Made by a program: the position numbers and the translations under genes
Notes under the pieces: generated by a model
Seen by the model: the letters and a program-made list of their open reading frames with translations, nothing else
What the model was told of the DNA's origin: nothing
Databases searched by the model: none
NCBI GenBank assembly: GCA_013399115.1
Contig: VXAA01001113.1
Coordinates: 574,002 to 638,001, forward strand
Length of the DNA: 64,000 bases
Origin: Anseranas semipalmata
Taxonomy: Eukaryota; Chordata; Aves; Anseriformes; Anseranatidae
Reading direction: 5' to 3'
In this document: positions 49,501 through 58,332 of the stretch, piece by piece
Layout of the letters: every line of letters starts with the position of its first letter
Numbering within the stretch: the first letter of the stretch is position 1

Positions 49501-52500
49501 AATCAGCAGCAGTTCACCTTCTCCTGTAGATCATCCAATAACCCATGTCCCAAGTATCAGGCATCAGTTAATATTTCTCAGAAAGACATTTTATTCCCAG
49601 TATCTTCTGTGTTGACAGTCAGTTCCTGCCTTGGCCTTTGATGCTAACCAGGTATCAGCTGCTCCAAAACCATTCAGTGCCCACCAGCAGATTGCAGCTC
49701 CTGCTTGGACAGTTTAAGCAAAGGACTCTATAAGGAATCGTGCTTTGGGTGCTCTTGGTCACTTGATGGCATCCTTGAGTGCCCCTCTGAGTCATGGGGG
49801 AGCTTTTAATCATTTCAACAGTTTGGGGAACACCCATTTGTCCATGTCCACCAGTGGACTCCTCAGTAGACCATAGACATTGTGCAAAAAAGGATGATGA
49901 TATGTTAACTGGATAGATTAACGGTGAGAATAGCTTGGGGAATAGCCTGTACCTCATGCTGGTGGAACCACTGACTCTCTCTACAACCTTTGGGCAAGGA
50001 GCTGTTAATAAGTCTATGGAAAGTGCTCTTAAAGGTCTACAATAGAGCTCCTCGATTAAGTGCCTGTTCTCAGCTGTGCATGGTCAGACTAGACTGGCTC
50101 AAAGCAATCCCTACAGGTTAGACCATCTGAACTTCAGATGATACAGAAGCAGAAGACATATTTTTATTCTCCAGCTAGTGCATATTTCAAGTTTCCTACC
50201 TGATTTCCATCAATGCAAGTTAAAAGCACATATTATTTCTTTTTTTTTTTCCCAAATGAAATTCTAAGTAAAGTCAGCCAGTTCCTCTTATTTCACTTTT
50301 CTCTTAAATAAACAACAAAGAAAAGCATCGTCTTGGAAGTTCTGTAGCATAGAAAGAAGTAATTGCAGCTACAACTTGTTTCAAACAAAGAAAGGCAAAT
50401 TTATCATTCTGTAAAAAAACAAGACAGCTTTCCCGTTTTCTAATCACTTTTCATCGACATTGATCCAAAGATGGATTAGACAGCATGAGCCACATTTATC
50501 TTTCAGATTCCCTGCTTTATGCTCTGAATAACTTCATTCGGGTCCTGGAGTCATCAATGTCATGGGGAGAGACCATTTGGGTCATGAAATATCCTTCAAG
50601 TTGACACTAGAGGCAATGAACACAGCGTGGGAATAGCTGGTTCTAGGGGAGTTATCCCAGAGTGCTCTGTAGAAAGCATTGAATTCCTCCTCAGGTCATT
50701 CAGGGTAACCATAAAATTTGGGTATTAAAACGTAAAATTAAAAATTAAAAAAAAAAAAAGAGGAGACACAGCTTAGCAGCTTGCACATTTCACTGTTTTT
50801 GACTGAAGTGTGAAACGAAAGTTGTGTCTTACAAACCCAGTCAGTCTCCCTTGCTGTATTTGTGCAACACACTGACACAGCTGCCAAGCAAAGAGTTGCA
50901 CCAGGATCCGGGTACTCTGGGTGAAGCCAGCGTGGATCACAGGGGAGGCCCTTGAAGGCAGCACAAAGTCAAAGTGCAGAAGAGCTGAGGTCAGGGAGGT
51001 TCCTCCTTCCACCATCACCTTTCCATAGCCACCTTGAGTCCAGCACGGGTGACCCACTGCAGTCTGGCAGGACTAGCTTTAGATGGAGGTGCACTGTCTC
51101 AATGCACTTCACCTCCATCTTTGTTAGGGATTTGGGGGCTTATGTTCGCACTGCCTCCGACATGCCTTTTATCCCAAATTCTTCCTCTTGCCTTTAAGAT
51201 GTGCAGCCAAAATAAAAGCTATGGGTGAGCAAAGGAGACTCCAAAAGCCACCAGGGTGATGCAGGCCTCCAGTCTGCCCTGTGCAGCAGGTTTTACCCCA
51301 GCCTTAAGCCTGGATGCTCCCTCCCTTCCCACCCCTCCAACAAAGCAGTCTGCTCTGCCATCCCGGCACCAGGCAAGAACCGATAAACATTCTTCCCCTC
51401 CCCAACAGCCAGAAGCTCACGGGCTGTGTCAGGCCAGAGTAATGGCTCTGTCTCTTTGAGTTATTGGCAGAGCAGCCTCCACTGCTTTCAGCTCCTGTCT
51501 CGGCCCATTCCTGGCTGTCTCCGAGGCGCCAGGCCCCGGGCCAGCACCAGTGCCTCTTACAGCTGGATTACACAACCCTCTCTTCAGTTTTTTTTCTTCT
51601 TTTCTATACATAGCCAGGTTTTCCCTCCTGCCCACAAGGACCGCTGAGACCCCACAGCGTGGCTGGAGGACAATGCCAGAGCTGAAGCATGAGCCCGGTG
51701 GCATTCCCTATATGCCGTTCAAGTGGCTGAGACGCAGTAAAAACTTTTTCCATATGGAGGGAAAGAGAAAGGGCGCTGTTCCCAGGAGCCTGCTACCAAT
51801 TCCCAGGGTGCCTCTTGCCAAGAGGAGATTTTCTTCTGCCTCCCAGCATCCTTGCCAGAGCTCAGGCAGGCTGATGGCACTTAACCTGCTCAGTTCTCTG
51901 CAGAGATCTGGCTGGGCACTGAGTCCTTCTGCACTGGTGCATGGGGCACGACCATGTCTGCAGCTCTGTGAGATGCTGGTGCGTGGTGGTGGGTAGCTGA
52001 TGCATCCCCCCAAGAGGCAGCACCTCCATTCACAGCATCACTACAGAAGTCTAATTCATTTGTGAGAAGTGCAAGCTAAAAGCAAGCCTCCCTTCTCTAT
52101 TTGCTGATCTCCCGAGACTCCACTTCATCTTCTAGCCTTAACAAGATATTTTTGGAGTCACTGAACCCCTCATCGCTAGATAACCCATCACTCTGCTAAG
52201 CTAGATAGGAACAACTGCACTAGGTCACACCCAAGGACAGTCTGGCCCTGCCTCCTCTCCCTGGCAGTCTAAAGCAGCTTGGGAAAACAAAAGAGCAGGG
52301 CAGGCATGTGGTAGTGCATCCTCAAAACGACCCCAGCCTCCAGCGATTTGTGCTCAGAGACCTCCTGAAGCAGAATGGAGTCACTTCATAGTACTCAATG
52401 GATTTTCCTTTTGCGAATCTCTGCATATTTTTTGTAACTTTGACCATTTTCAGCATCAGCTCAGAGCTGTGGGAAGGTGGTCTGCAGTTCAGCTGGGCAC

Positions 52501-55500
52501 TGTGTGCAGGACCAGCTCCTAGGGTTCACTCTGGGCACAGTACTGCTTGGTATCTCATCATGCCCTGTAGTTCTTGTGTTGGATGAGGTGATCACTACCA
52601 TCAGCAGTCTGTTCCTACCATCAACAAACCACTAAGTGTCATAGACCTCTATCAGGTCCATCTGCGATCTCTTTTCAAGGCTGAAAATTCTTAGTGTGTG
52701 TAGCCCTTCCTCCTACAGAACATGCTCAATAACTTTGTTCATGGCTGTAAAGTGGCCACCCTCATCACTTCCACTTTATCCTTTTTTTGGAAGGTCTATT
52801 GGAAAGCCTATAGAAAGCATATAATAGTCAAGAAGCAGGTGCTGAGTGGAGTTGTGCACTCACAGTGATGTATTCTGTTTCATTCTCTCTTCCTTTCCTA
52901 AAAATTCCCAATATTTATCCTTTCTTAACAATTCCCAACATTTAATGTCCATTTTTATCACTATTGAGTAATTGTTGTAACCCTTAGGTCTTGTTCCTCA
53001 GTGACAGATCCTATCAGAGGTCATTGTTGTAGATCTGAACTCGTAATTGTTTTGTTGTTTTGCTTTGGTTTGGTTTTTCCAATTTCTGTTCCCTATATGG
53101 ATTTACAGCTGCTCTCACTCCATAGCTCAAAAGCAGCCCATTACAAGCACAGCTCTGAGGTTTGCTAATCACGTCCAGTGTACATGTTCAGGTCTGGGTG
53201 CATCTTCACAGCATGAAGGAGAGGCTGAAGGTCAGGAGTGTGGCAGATGGAGGGACTGTTAAAACAGAGATTGGTTGGAAATAGAAGGACCTGATGCTGA
53301 AGGTGGCCGTAAATAATGCCATCAAAGAAGGGCTTTCATTTGAGAGAAAAGATGGAATTATTTATGAGCTTTAGCATATGGTCATTTGTGCTGCTCCTGC
53401 TAAATAACACAGATGTAGACATCAGTAACTTTGAAAACTTGTGGCACTACAACAGTTGTGGGAGAAAACAAAATATTTTTCATTGAAAAGAGCTGCTCTG
53501 GCTAAGCTTTTTATTCTTCACCTTTTGGGAAACTTGTAGTTTCATTTCTGTTTTTGCTCTATTTGTGCTTTTGTCTTTTTGTGTACCTTCTCACTGCATC
53601 TTTTCATGGCAGACTAATGGACTGCAAGAACAGCACAGGTAAAAGTTTCACTTCAGGAAGTCTCAAACTTGTCTCATGAAAACACACACAGGGATGAAAA
53701 GGTTTCAGGTTTTAGTAACAGTCATTCTTAAACGAGTTCCAAAATAGTTAATGGAGTAAGTCAACAATTGTATCACCTTTTCTGTCATATTGCTATTAAT
53801 CAGCATTGCACTACATCATGGAAAAAAATAAGAATAACACACGACATAAGAGAAGCTGTGTGTCATAGAGTTTAATGAAAACCACAGCTGCAGAATTCAA
53901 AAACTAAAATGTTTTGCTTTCTTCTGAACAATACTTTTCTAAAACTTGATTTAAAAAAAAACAACAACAACAAAAAACACAATTCTCTTTCAAAGGTCTT
54001 TTTAAAAAGTTAGTTTATCTCTCTTTGAATTAAAACAAAGATAATTTCAGAGTGCTTTCACTTCTCATTGAAGAGAGGACCAGGTTTACCTGGTTCGCAC
54101 ATCCATCACTGCCTGGCCACCAAACAACCCAGAGCCTTCTTCCCAATGGCAGCTGCAGGGATGCAGGGACAACTTCAAACACACCTTATATGAAGGCTGA
54201 AAGTTTGGAAAAGGAGATTTTGTGGCTTGGGTGATATGATGGAAGCCCTCCCTGCTGGGATAAAGGTGCAATGCCTTTCCCATCATCATTGCAGTGTGGA
54301 GGTGGGATAAATCACAGGCTACCTGAAGACTCTTAGGAATGGGCAAAATCAGAACCCAAGGCAGGTGGATTTGTGTGTAGCCCTTGGGTATTTAGGTTAC
54401 CTATGGGGCTGCAGTGATCTTTGCTGCATCCTCCTGTGCGATTGTGATACGTGTGTCTACGTGTGTCTTCATCTCCCCTCTTCAGTACATCCTGGTGACA
54501 GCATTGAGCTGTGGCACGTCCTGGGCTGCATGTGACCTGCATGCATGTCTCCTCACCTCCTCCCCAGACTAATTTTCTCCTTGTCGTCCCCCATGCCTTT
54601 CCTCCCACCCTTTCTGCGAGCCTTCACTTTCCTTTGGCAGGTGGCTCAAAAGGGCTCTGTGCTCCTGTCACGTGCAGGGAAGCCTTCTCTCACCCAGTGC
54701 TGGAGTGTTTTGTGGGGATAATTAACTGTGAAAAGCATCACTCTTGGTGGGGGACAGAAGCTTAGTGGAACAACTCATTTAAAATCTTTGCATGGACTCC
54801 CCTTCATATACGCTCTGACAAGTTCACCCATTTTACAGAGCCTCAGCTCTCCTCAGAGTCTTATCTTGGTGCAAACCAGAAGAAACATTGCAAGATATTC
54901 TCTGGATTGATGACCCTGGTGGGACGCTGGCAGGGGAGTGGGCTAATAGCAGTCAATAAAGCCTCAAAGGCTTGGTGTAGGGTTGATGGAAATGCTTTTA
55001 GTCTCAGAGCTGACAGTCCAGCCCATCAAACAGCATGGGTTCACTGGCAAAGTGGTCAGCATGCTTTGCTGCAGTTCCATGGCCTATAAATAGCTGTACT
55101 ACATAATGAATGTATTTGCATCTGTATAAAATGCAGCTGATGTACATTCAAAGACCTCATCATGATCTGGATTTTCACGTGGGGATTTCCTGTAGAAACA
55201 GAAAAAGATCTTAAATTCTTAAAATCATTTTCAGTTTTTCATTGGAGTTGTGAGTGGCAGAAGCCTCAGCTGAAAGCTGAAGTATCTAGGCAGTGTGTTA
55301 GAGATAGCCATGAAAAAAAAAGTTTAGATTCTCTTCCTGAAAATAGACAGTTTACACACTGAGTGCAAACTTCATTGAAATCCCACATTATCTTGGATCA
55401 GGAGTTTCATGGGAAAAAATGACTTTGATATAAGAGTAAAGAAGGCGAAAAAATGGCATTTGTTGCATGGACACTAACCTCTATTTCTCTTTTTTTTTCT

Positions 55501-55725
55501 CTTTCCTACTCTTTCCTCCTCTCACAGCAAGAAAAACAGCAGACACCAAACAAGAGACCCTGGGAAGGAATCAGGAAAGTCCAGTCCCCACCATCATGGG
55601 TTAAAAAGGACATCGAACCTGTGGCACAGTCTCCCCTAGAACTAAAAACTGTAGAGTGGGAGAAAACAGGGGCCACCATCCCTCTGGTGGGACAAGACAT
55701 TATTGACCTTCAGACGGAGGTCTGA
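1432..55725 (+). CDS. ADGRB1: ADGRB1 (BAI1) adhesion GPCR, 3' part of gene (spliced, 13 exons seen)
   Basis: This is the 3' portion of a brain-type adhesion G-protein-coupled receptor of the plasma membrane. The family recognises phosphatidylserine and synaptic partners and signals through G proteins and ELMO/DOCK-Rac. The exons join in phase into 566 residues without cassettes (617 with both): TM3 (about 1-35), TM4 (about 50-68), TM5 (about 80-110), TM6 (about 125-148), TM7 (about 154-180), then a tail of about 385 residues ending in the class I PDZ ligand QTEV. Assignment to ADGRB1 rather than ADGRB2 or ADGRB3 rests on the tail, which has [55 protein letters not shown] and the end [11 protein letters not shown]. 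As I recall the paralogues, ADGRB2 and ADGRB3 instead end in GDFQTEV. The ectodomain, GAIN domain and TM1-TM2 lie upstream of the window. Exon boundaries were read by eye. Confidence 0.96.
1583..5833 (+). other. intron A-B (4.25 kb)
   Basis: GT-AG intron. It holds short low-complexity stretches only: A15 at 2700-2715, an A-rich tract near 4196-4210 and a GA-rich run near 2205-2228. There is no CR1 piece or exon that I can support. The minus-strand open frame at 3781-4110 shows no recognisable domain. Confidence 0.85.
5834..5903 (+). CDS. ADGRB1: ADGRB1 exon B: TM4
   Basis: A 70-nt exon between a ttttccttag acceptor and a gtgagt donor, entered at phase 1 and left at phase 2. It completes the Gly of GWGLP and encodes [20 protein letters not shown] and then VNY, which is TM4 and the start of extracellular loop 2. 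Splice phases match exons A and C exactly. Confidence 0.95.
10403..10467 (-). repeat. short CR1 3'-end fragment
   Basis: It begins with agaatcatagaatcatagag and continues ggtttgggttggaagggacc, which is the reverse complement of the CR1 3' terminus. Only about 65 bp is kept. Such severe 5' truncation is normal for CR1. Confidence 0.9.
12226..12440 (-). repeat. CR1 LINE 3' fragment, antisense
   Basis: Read on the minus strand, it encodes the CR1 ORF2 tail ([20 protein letters not shown]) followed by the 3' region (ttggaagggacctctgggtc on the plus strand). The terminal ATTCTATG repeats are missing or decayed. Compared with the usual CR1 text, about 9 bp seems deleted in gggcaacctgcttggtcacc. 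Confidence 0.9.
13617..13683 (+). CDS. ADGRB1: ADGRB1 exon C: ECL2 cysteine and TM5
   Basis: A 67-nt exon after a ccttttccag acceptor with donor gtattt. It completes the split Tyr codon and encodes [20 protein letters not shown] and then VL. The Cys is the conserved ECL2 cysteine, and the rest is the first part of TM5. Entered at phase 2 and left at phase 0. Confidence 0.95.
13684..18127 (+). other. intron C-D (4.4 kb)
   Basis: GT-AG intron with unique-looking sequence. I see no recognisable repeat, exon or RNA gene. All open frames are short and have no recognisable content. Confidence 0.85.
18128..18213 (+). CDS. ADGRB1: ADGRB1 exon D: end of TM5 and start of intracellular loop 3
   Basis: An 86-nt exon between a tttcaacag acceptor and donor gtatgc. 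It encodes [20 protein letters not shown] and then DKKLKERAG, with the Gly codon split after two bases (phase 2). It can join in frame either to cassette exon E or straight to exon F. The direct join gives ...ERAGASLW, the form I recall for mammalian BAI1. Confidence 0.95.
18214..23607 (+). other. intron D-E (5.4 kb)
   Basis: GT-AG intron. It contains A runs (18247-18261 and 20164-20175), a GT/TC stretch near 20230-20255 and, just before exon E, a CTTT-rich pyrimidine tract (about 23478-23550). Two AGs lie near the acceptor (23586-23587 and 23606-23607). Only the second gives the BAI reading frame. Confidence 0.85.
23478..23550 (+). promoter_or_regulatory. CTTT-rich pyrimidine tract upstream of cassette exon E
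   Basis: About 73 nt of almost pure pyrimidine with repeated CTTT, TTCTT and CTCTTT units, starting about 130 nt before the exon. In RNA this provides many UCUU and CUUU motifs, the established binding motif of PTB family splicing repressors. The regulatory role is inferred. It is also describable simply as a degenerate (CTTT)n microsatellite. Confidence 0.45.
23608..23706 (+). CDS. ADGRB1: ADGRB1 exon E: 33-residue cassette in intracellular loop 3
   Basis: A 99-nt exon with acceptor taattgcag and donor gttagt. It is phase 2 on both sides, so including or skipping it keeps the frame. It encodes [20 protein letters not shown] and then [13 protein letters not shown]. This aligns with the segment I recall at the same place in ADGRB3 (QM...LTLKCAKCGVVS...SNAM), which strongly supports it as a real exon. 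It carries a CxxC pair (CSKC). Inclusion lengthens intracellular loop 3 between TM5 and TM6, the loop that contacts G proteins. Confidence 0.9.
23715..23850 (+). promoter_or_regulatory. pyrimidine-rich tract downstream of cassette exon E
   Basis: Directly after the donor, about 135 nt are strongly pyrimidine-rich, with repeated CTTT (ttcttttctttctttctttc) and then CCTCCC/CTCTCCC runs. Together with the upstream tract it flanks the exon on both sides, the arrangement seen at PTB-repressed neuronal exons. The role is inferred. Confidence 0.4.
26396..26509 (+). repeat. (GGAA)n microsatellite
   Basis: About 14 uninterrupted GGAA units (26397-26452) are followed by an interrupted part with aaagaggg, aaaaa and tgga insertions and then more GGAA to 26509. 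The minus-strand frame through it reads as FLPS repeats and is an artefact of the repeat. Confidence 0.97.
31623..31794 (+). CDS. ADGRB1: ADGRB1 exon F: TM6, ECL3 and TM7
   Basis: A 172-nt exon after a ctcccttaacag acceptor, with donor gtgagc. It encodes [20 protein letters not shown] with VLAI (TM6, including the adhesion-[12 protein letters not shown] motif), the short loop TDRRS, then [20 protein letters not shown] with HCILRRE (TM7 and the start of the tail). Ends at phase 0. Confidence 0.97.
32083..33029 (+). pseudogene. CR1 LINE copy, 5'-truncated, degenerate ORF2
   Basis: About 945 bp of a CR1 non-LTR retrotransposon in the sense orientation of the host gene. Its frames give the ORF2 reverse transcriptase region ([18 protein letters not shown], where ADD is the catalytic core), [40 protein letters not shown] and [13 protein letters not shown], then the non-coding 3' end with ttctatgattctatg. 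The frame changes near 32318 and there are stops near 32627 and 32755, so it is dead. The catalytic-domain start and everything upstream are missing. Confidence 0.95.
33430..33562. repeat. imperfect palindromic old repeat remnant
   Basis: The arms tgaaatcaatgg (33434-33445) and ccattgatttca (33545-33556) are a perfect 12-bp inverted pair about 100 bp apart. The intervening text has further fragments of the same kind (cctgcatttaactcccattg). This resembles the 'caatgg...ccattg' type ancient interspersed repeats common in birds, crocodiles and turtles. The family is not identified. Confidence 0.4.
33771..33866 (+). CDS. ADGRB1: ADGRB1 exon G: membrane-proximal tail
   Basis: A 96-nt, phase 0-0 exon after a gctcctgcag acceptor with donor gtaggg. 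It encodes [20 protein letters not shown] and [12 protein letters not shown], the cytoplasmic segment just after TM7. It matches the ADGRB1 version ([19 protein letters not shown]). The ADGRB3 counterpart, as I recall it, differs (RCRLRNCQD). Confidence 0.96.
33867..36007 (+). other. intron G-H (2.1 kb)
   Basis: GT-AG intron, AT-rich unique sequence. I see no repeat or gene in it. Confidence 0.85.
36008..36047 (+). CDS. ADGRB1: ADGRB1 exon H: short tail exon
   Basis: A 40-nt exon between acceptor gtctttcag and donor gtgagc. It encodes [13 protein letters not shown] plus the first base of the next Val (phase 1). The sequence is nearly invariant in the BAI family as I recall it. It was too short to stand out except by homology and phase. 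Confidence 0.95.
36048..39762 (+). other. intron H-I (3.7 kb)
   Basis: GT-AG intron. The main feature is the pyrimidine-rich tract at 36960-37540. Also present are TTG repeats (36770-36781) and a CAAA-type stretch at 39594-39620. The 186-codon open frame at 36939-37499 is the pyrimidine tract read as Leu/Ser/Phe and not a gene. Confidence 0.85.
36960..37540 (+). repeat. long degenerate pyrimidine-rich (TCTC/TCTA/CTTT) tract
   Basis: About 580 nt in which the plus strand is mostly C and T, with blocks of TCTC (36963-36987), CTTT and TATC/TCTA (37288-37320). It lacks a clean repeat unit along its length, which suggests a compound microsatellite that has decayed. On the transcript it is a uridine/cytidine-rich intronic region. 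Confidence 0.85.
39763..40442 (+). CDS. ADGRB1: ADGRB1 exon I: large cytoplasmic-tail exon
   Basis: A 680-nt exon after a tctccttag acceptor with donor gtgagc; phase 1 in, phase 0 out. It encodes 226 full codons: [87 protein letters not shown] and a C-terminal Ser/Thr-rich end ([13 protein letters not shown]). This is the main ADGRB1-diagnostic exon. Where I recall a long polyproline run in mammalian BAI1 (the BAIAP2/IRSp53 SH3 ligand), this exon has five Gln then LPPQ (codons from 40299). Human-like proline runs are absent. Confidence 0.97.
40443..41423 (+). other. intron I-J (1.0 kb)
   Basis: GT-AG intron with unique sequence. I see nothing else in it. Confidence 0.88.
41424..41459 (+). 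CDS. ADGRB1: ADGRB1 exon J: 12-codon tail exon
   Basis: A 36-nt, phase 0-0 exon after a gaatccccag acceptor with donor gtgagt. It encodes [12 protein letters not shown], which is nearly identical across the BAI family as I know it. It is recognised by homology and by exact phase with exons I and K. Confidence 0.95.
41460..42941 (+). other. intron J-K (1.5 kb), with one unresolved base
   Basis: GT-AG intron. A T run at 41532-41545 ends in an N at 41546, so the run length is uncertain in the assembly. The rest is unique sequence. Confidence 0.88.
42942..43046 (+). CDS. ADGRB1: ADGRB1 exon K: ELMO-binding helix
   Basis: A 105-nt, phase 0-0 exon after a gttttcttcag acceptor with donor gttagt. 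It encodes [20 protein letters not shown] and then [15 protein letters not shown], a charged helix. The RKR within HTRKRH is the motif that published work on BAI1 ties to ELMO1 binding and Rac activation in uptake of apoptotic cells. All three basic residues are kept here. Confidence 0.96.
43047..44848 (+). other. intron K-L (1.8 kb)
   Basis: GT-AG intron, unique sequence. Reading straight on from exon K gives 14 more codons and a stop at 43089. I see no other exon. Confidence 0.85.
44849..44902 (+). CDS. ADGRB1: ADGRB1 exon L: 18-residue cassette in the tail (KRWSISSGG)
   Basis: A 54-nt, phase 0-0 exon between acceptor gcgtgtttag and a perfect donor gtaagt. It encodes [18 protein letters not shown]. 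As I recall, ADGRB2 has KRWSVSSGG at the equivalent place after its RKR helix, so this looks like an ancestral exon. It is absent from the mammalian BAI1 form I remember, so I call it alternative. It adds a basophilic kinase-type site (KRWS). Two GCATG motifs lie downstream (44966 and 45017), the known RBFOX recognition core. Confidence 0.8.
45067..45122 (-). repeat. CR1 3'-end remnant
   Basis: The phrases tatagagcagaagggacc, ggatctagtccatctgcctg match the reverse complement of a CR1 3' end (the usual 'catagagcagaagggacc...tagtccaacccctgc'). Only about 55 bp is kept and it is diverged. Confidence 0.6.
52625..53130 (-). repeat. ancient CR1 LINE copy, antisense, highly diverged
   Basis: The text follows the antisense ORF2 region of old amniote CR1 elements in order: atcaggtccatctgcgatct, tcttttcaaggctgaaaatt, tgtagcccttcctcctacag, then cattctctcttcctttccta with aaaattcccaatatt, then gtgacagatcctatcagagg, and finally caatttctgttccctatatg. 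About 500 bp survives with many substitutions and no open frame. It is much older than the attctatg-tailed copies in the window. Confidence 0.72.
55528..55725 (+). CDS. ADGRB1: ADGRB1 exon N: last coding exon, PDZ ligand and stop
   Basis: After a tcctctcacag acceptor, 65 codons and a TGA at 55723-55725. It encodes [40 protein letters not shown], then [20 protein letters not shown] and QTEV. QTEV is a class I PDZ ligand known in BAI1 to bind synaptic scaffold proteins such as MAGI family members. The DIIDLQTEV end separates ADGRB1 from its paralogues as I recall them. Confidence 0.97.
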   Translation, partial: QEKQQTPNKRPWEGIRKVQSPPSWVKKDIEPVAQSPLELKTVEWEKTGATIPLVGQDIIDLQTEV

Positions 55726-56927
55726 GCGGAAAGGGAAGAAAGGGACTTTTTTTTTTTTCCGGAAAACAAACGAAACAAACAAACAAAACCACGTTTTAAA
55801 GAAATGATTAAATTAAATCGGAACCGAGCGAGAGAAGTGTTTGGTTTCTTTTGAAACCTTTGCTAAGACAGAGTAACTTTTGTATTGTTCTCAGCAGAGA
55901 GGGGGAATATTACTTTATAGAGTATAGTAGCTGTAGGTTCAGGACAACACGAGCTTTCCCAGGTAGGACTGGAGAAGAAGTGAGCCTGGAAGAGAGCGAG
56001 GAGGAGGCAGAGGGTGGGGAGGAGCTGCTGGGGAAGAGCCCTATCGAGATGCTTTTGGGCCGCTGCCACACGCCGGGAGCCTTCCTGCTTTGCCACCAGG
56101 AGGTGCAGAAGGACACCCAGCAGCCACCACGAAGGGCCAAGAAGATCGAGGTTGTTTGGGGAGTACAAGAGGTGACGCCAGCGGGAGCCTCACCAGAATG
56201 CGGTCTGGCTGTAGGTCCTGGCGGAGACCCAGCCTCGAGGGTCTATGGCATCCCTTGCCAGTCCTTGCTCCCCACCTCTCCCTCACCAGTTTGTCTGAGA
56301 AGGAAGGAGCCGGGATGTGCCAAGCGGTGGCCGAGAAGACATCCCCACTTCTCCATGCCACCCCATGACCTGGTGTTCTGGCATCTCCGCAGCGGGTCCT
56401 CACGGGGACCAGGGGGGAAGTGGCGGCGAGAGTCACGTCACCCGTGGCTTAGGTGGAGAGGTAAGGTGGGGCTTTCTCCTCTCAACCCTCCGTGGTGGAG
56501 CTCCTGTGCACCCTGAGGAGCGGGACAAGCACAGGAGGAAGGAACCACCTCCAAAACCGGCTCGCCCGTCTCCAGGGAGAGGGTTGAAGGTGTTAGAAAA
56601 AGAGACCAACAAGAAGAATATAGGTCATTTCATTGACTGTTACATAGATAAACTCAGCACAGGCCTTGCGAAGATCTGCTTGGCCTCATCCTTTTTTTTC
56701 TGTTACTTTTCCTTGCTTTCGGACTCAGATTTGTTCCAAGCTGCCCCTCCCTGGAAGGCAGAGAGAGAAAGAGGGAAAGACAGATCCACCGATGTACCTG
56801 GAGATATTTGGTATACAGAGATGTTGCCTTAGGACATTGAGACAAACTGACAACATGAATAACGTCCACTTGGAAACAAACAAACAAAAAAATAATCTAT
56901 TTTTTTCCTTCTTCTTTTCTTTTCTTC

Positions 56928-56933
56928 AATAAA
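56928..56933 (+). terminator. proximal poly(A) signal AATAAA
   Basis: AATAAA is followed about 25 nt later by a T/GT-rich element (tttcttttctttggctcttg, then tcgtttc), the standard layout of a vertebrate cleavage site. Use would give a 3' UTR of about 1.2 kb. Confidence 0.7.
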
Positions 56934-58332
56934 AAGAGAACTTGAAACCCGAGACCTTTCTTTTCTTTGGCTCTTGTCGTTTCGAATGCCTTTCTGTGCC
57001 GTAGGACCGCGCAGGCATGGGGTGAGGATGCCACCTGCTGAAGGTGGAAGGCAAGTTGCTCCGTGGAAAGTTTGGGATGGTGGGAACACATGGCCCCTTT
57101 GCCTCTCGCTTGCAATGTTTTGCTTTGTTTCATTCATTTTGGGCTTCGGTTATTTTTCCCCTCGCTGGCTCTTCTTCTCCCTCCCCACTGCCCAGAGCCA
57201 GCGGGCAGGTTTGTGGTCCTGCAAGAAGGAACAGGTGGAGCTGGTCAGGAGAGTGGGACGTTCCTCGTCACAAAATACTGTCTTTTTATTTCACCATGAA
57301 AAAAATAACAATATAGTTTTTCATTAGACATTTCTCAATGCTATTTACAAAAAATGTTACCTACATTTCACCCCAAAAAGTGTTGTGCAATATTTTTATC
57401 ATTAAAAAATATACCACTGGCATTCCATGCAGACTTTTATTTTTCATTTTTTTTAATCATTCCCAACAGTGTCTGACATTTGGAACAACTCTCCCAGCTT
57501 TGCAGACGTGCGGTGCCAAACCTCTGGTTGTGAGTGGCCAGATTGTGCCAGACAGCAGTAAAGCTTGATCAGGGTCTAAGTTATTCTTGCGTGTTTTCGT
57601 TTCTTTTTATTATTATTATTATTTTAACATTTTTAGGAAAAAGCTAACAATGAATACAAGAGATGAAACAGTCACTGACCCCAGTTGTGCTTCCGTCACT
57701 GGGAGATGTTGCTTGACATGCAAACATCTCTGCTTCAGCTTTCCATTGGGCCACCTGGGTTATCGGTCTTTAAGGATAGTGGTGTTACCTTGCCATTAAG
57801 TGTACAATATGATGGATGGAAAGAAAAATGGAAAAAAATCCAAACAGTTTAAAAATAGGGAAAATCATTACTTATAAAAACTGTGATATTATTGTCCAAT
57901 TTTAGATTATTCTATGAAACAGGAAAGCACAAAGACCTCCCTCAGATGCCGGGTTGTATGATATTGTAATTATTATAATTACAAATAATGAATTTTAGCA
58001 TACAGATATCTTTATACTGTGTTTTAAATCTTTTCTCTTTTTTTTTTCTCCCCTCCCCTGCCCAACCGAGCCTGCCCTCTTCTCCCCAACCTTTCCCATT
58101 CACCCATTCACTCCAGCCGACTTGCCGCACATTAACGGTGTTATGTAATTACAGAGATAAATGTTTGTTTAATAACTGTTGATATTCGACTTTCTCTGCT
58201 CAGTTCCTCCGGTTAATTCTGTTTTCCCTCACCCTGCCGTGCCCCGCCCCACGCCTTCCCTTCCCTCTCTGTGTTCGTCAGTTTTTTTTTCTGTACAGTT
58301 TTCAGAGCACAAAATGAATGTGTCTTATTTCT

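Larger units (their letters stand above)
44903..55527 (+). other. intron L-N (10.6 kb)
   Basis: The longest intron in the window, GT-AG. It holds a CR1 end fragment (45067-45122), a T22 run (45375-45396), a poly-A near 50748-50759, an ancient CR1 copy (52625-53130) and two candidate extra exons discussed in the findings (47153-47221 and 53613-53638). The remainder looks unique. Confidence 0.8.

Noticed and set aside
51550..51996. 148-codon plus-strand frame in the last intron
   Set aside because: No homology recognised and no splice sites that would join it to ADGRB1 in frame.
55851..56516. 221-codon open frame downstream of the ADGRB1 stop
   Set aside because: It begins at a TTG, its first ATG is far inside, it lies in the 3' UTR and it has no recognisable domain; it is a chance frame in GC-rich sequence.
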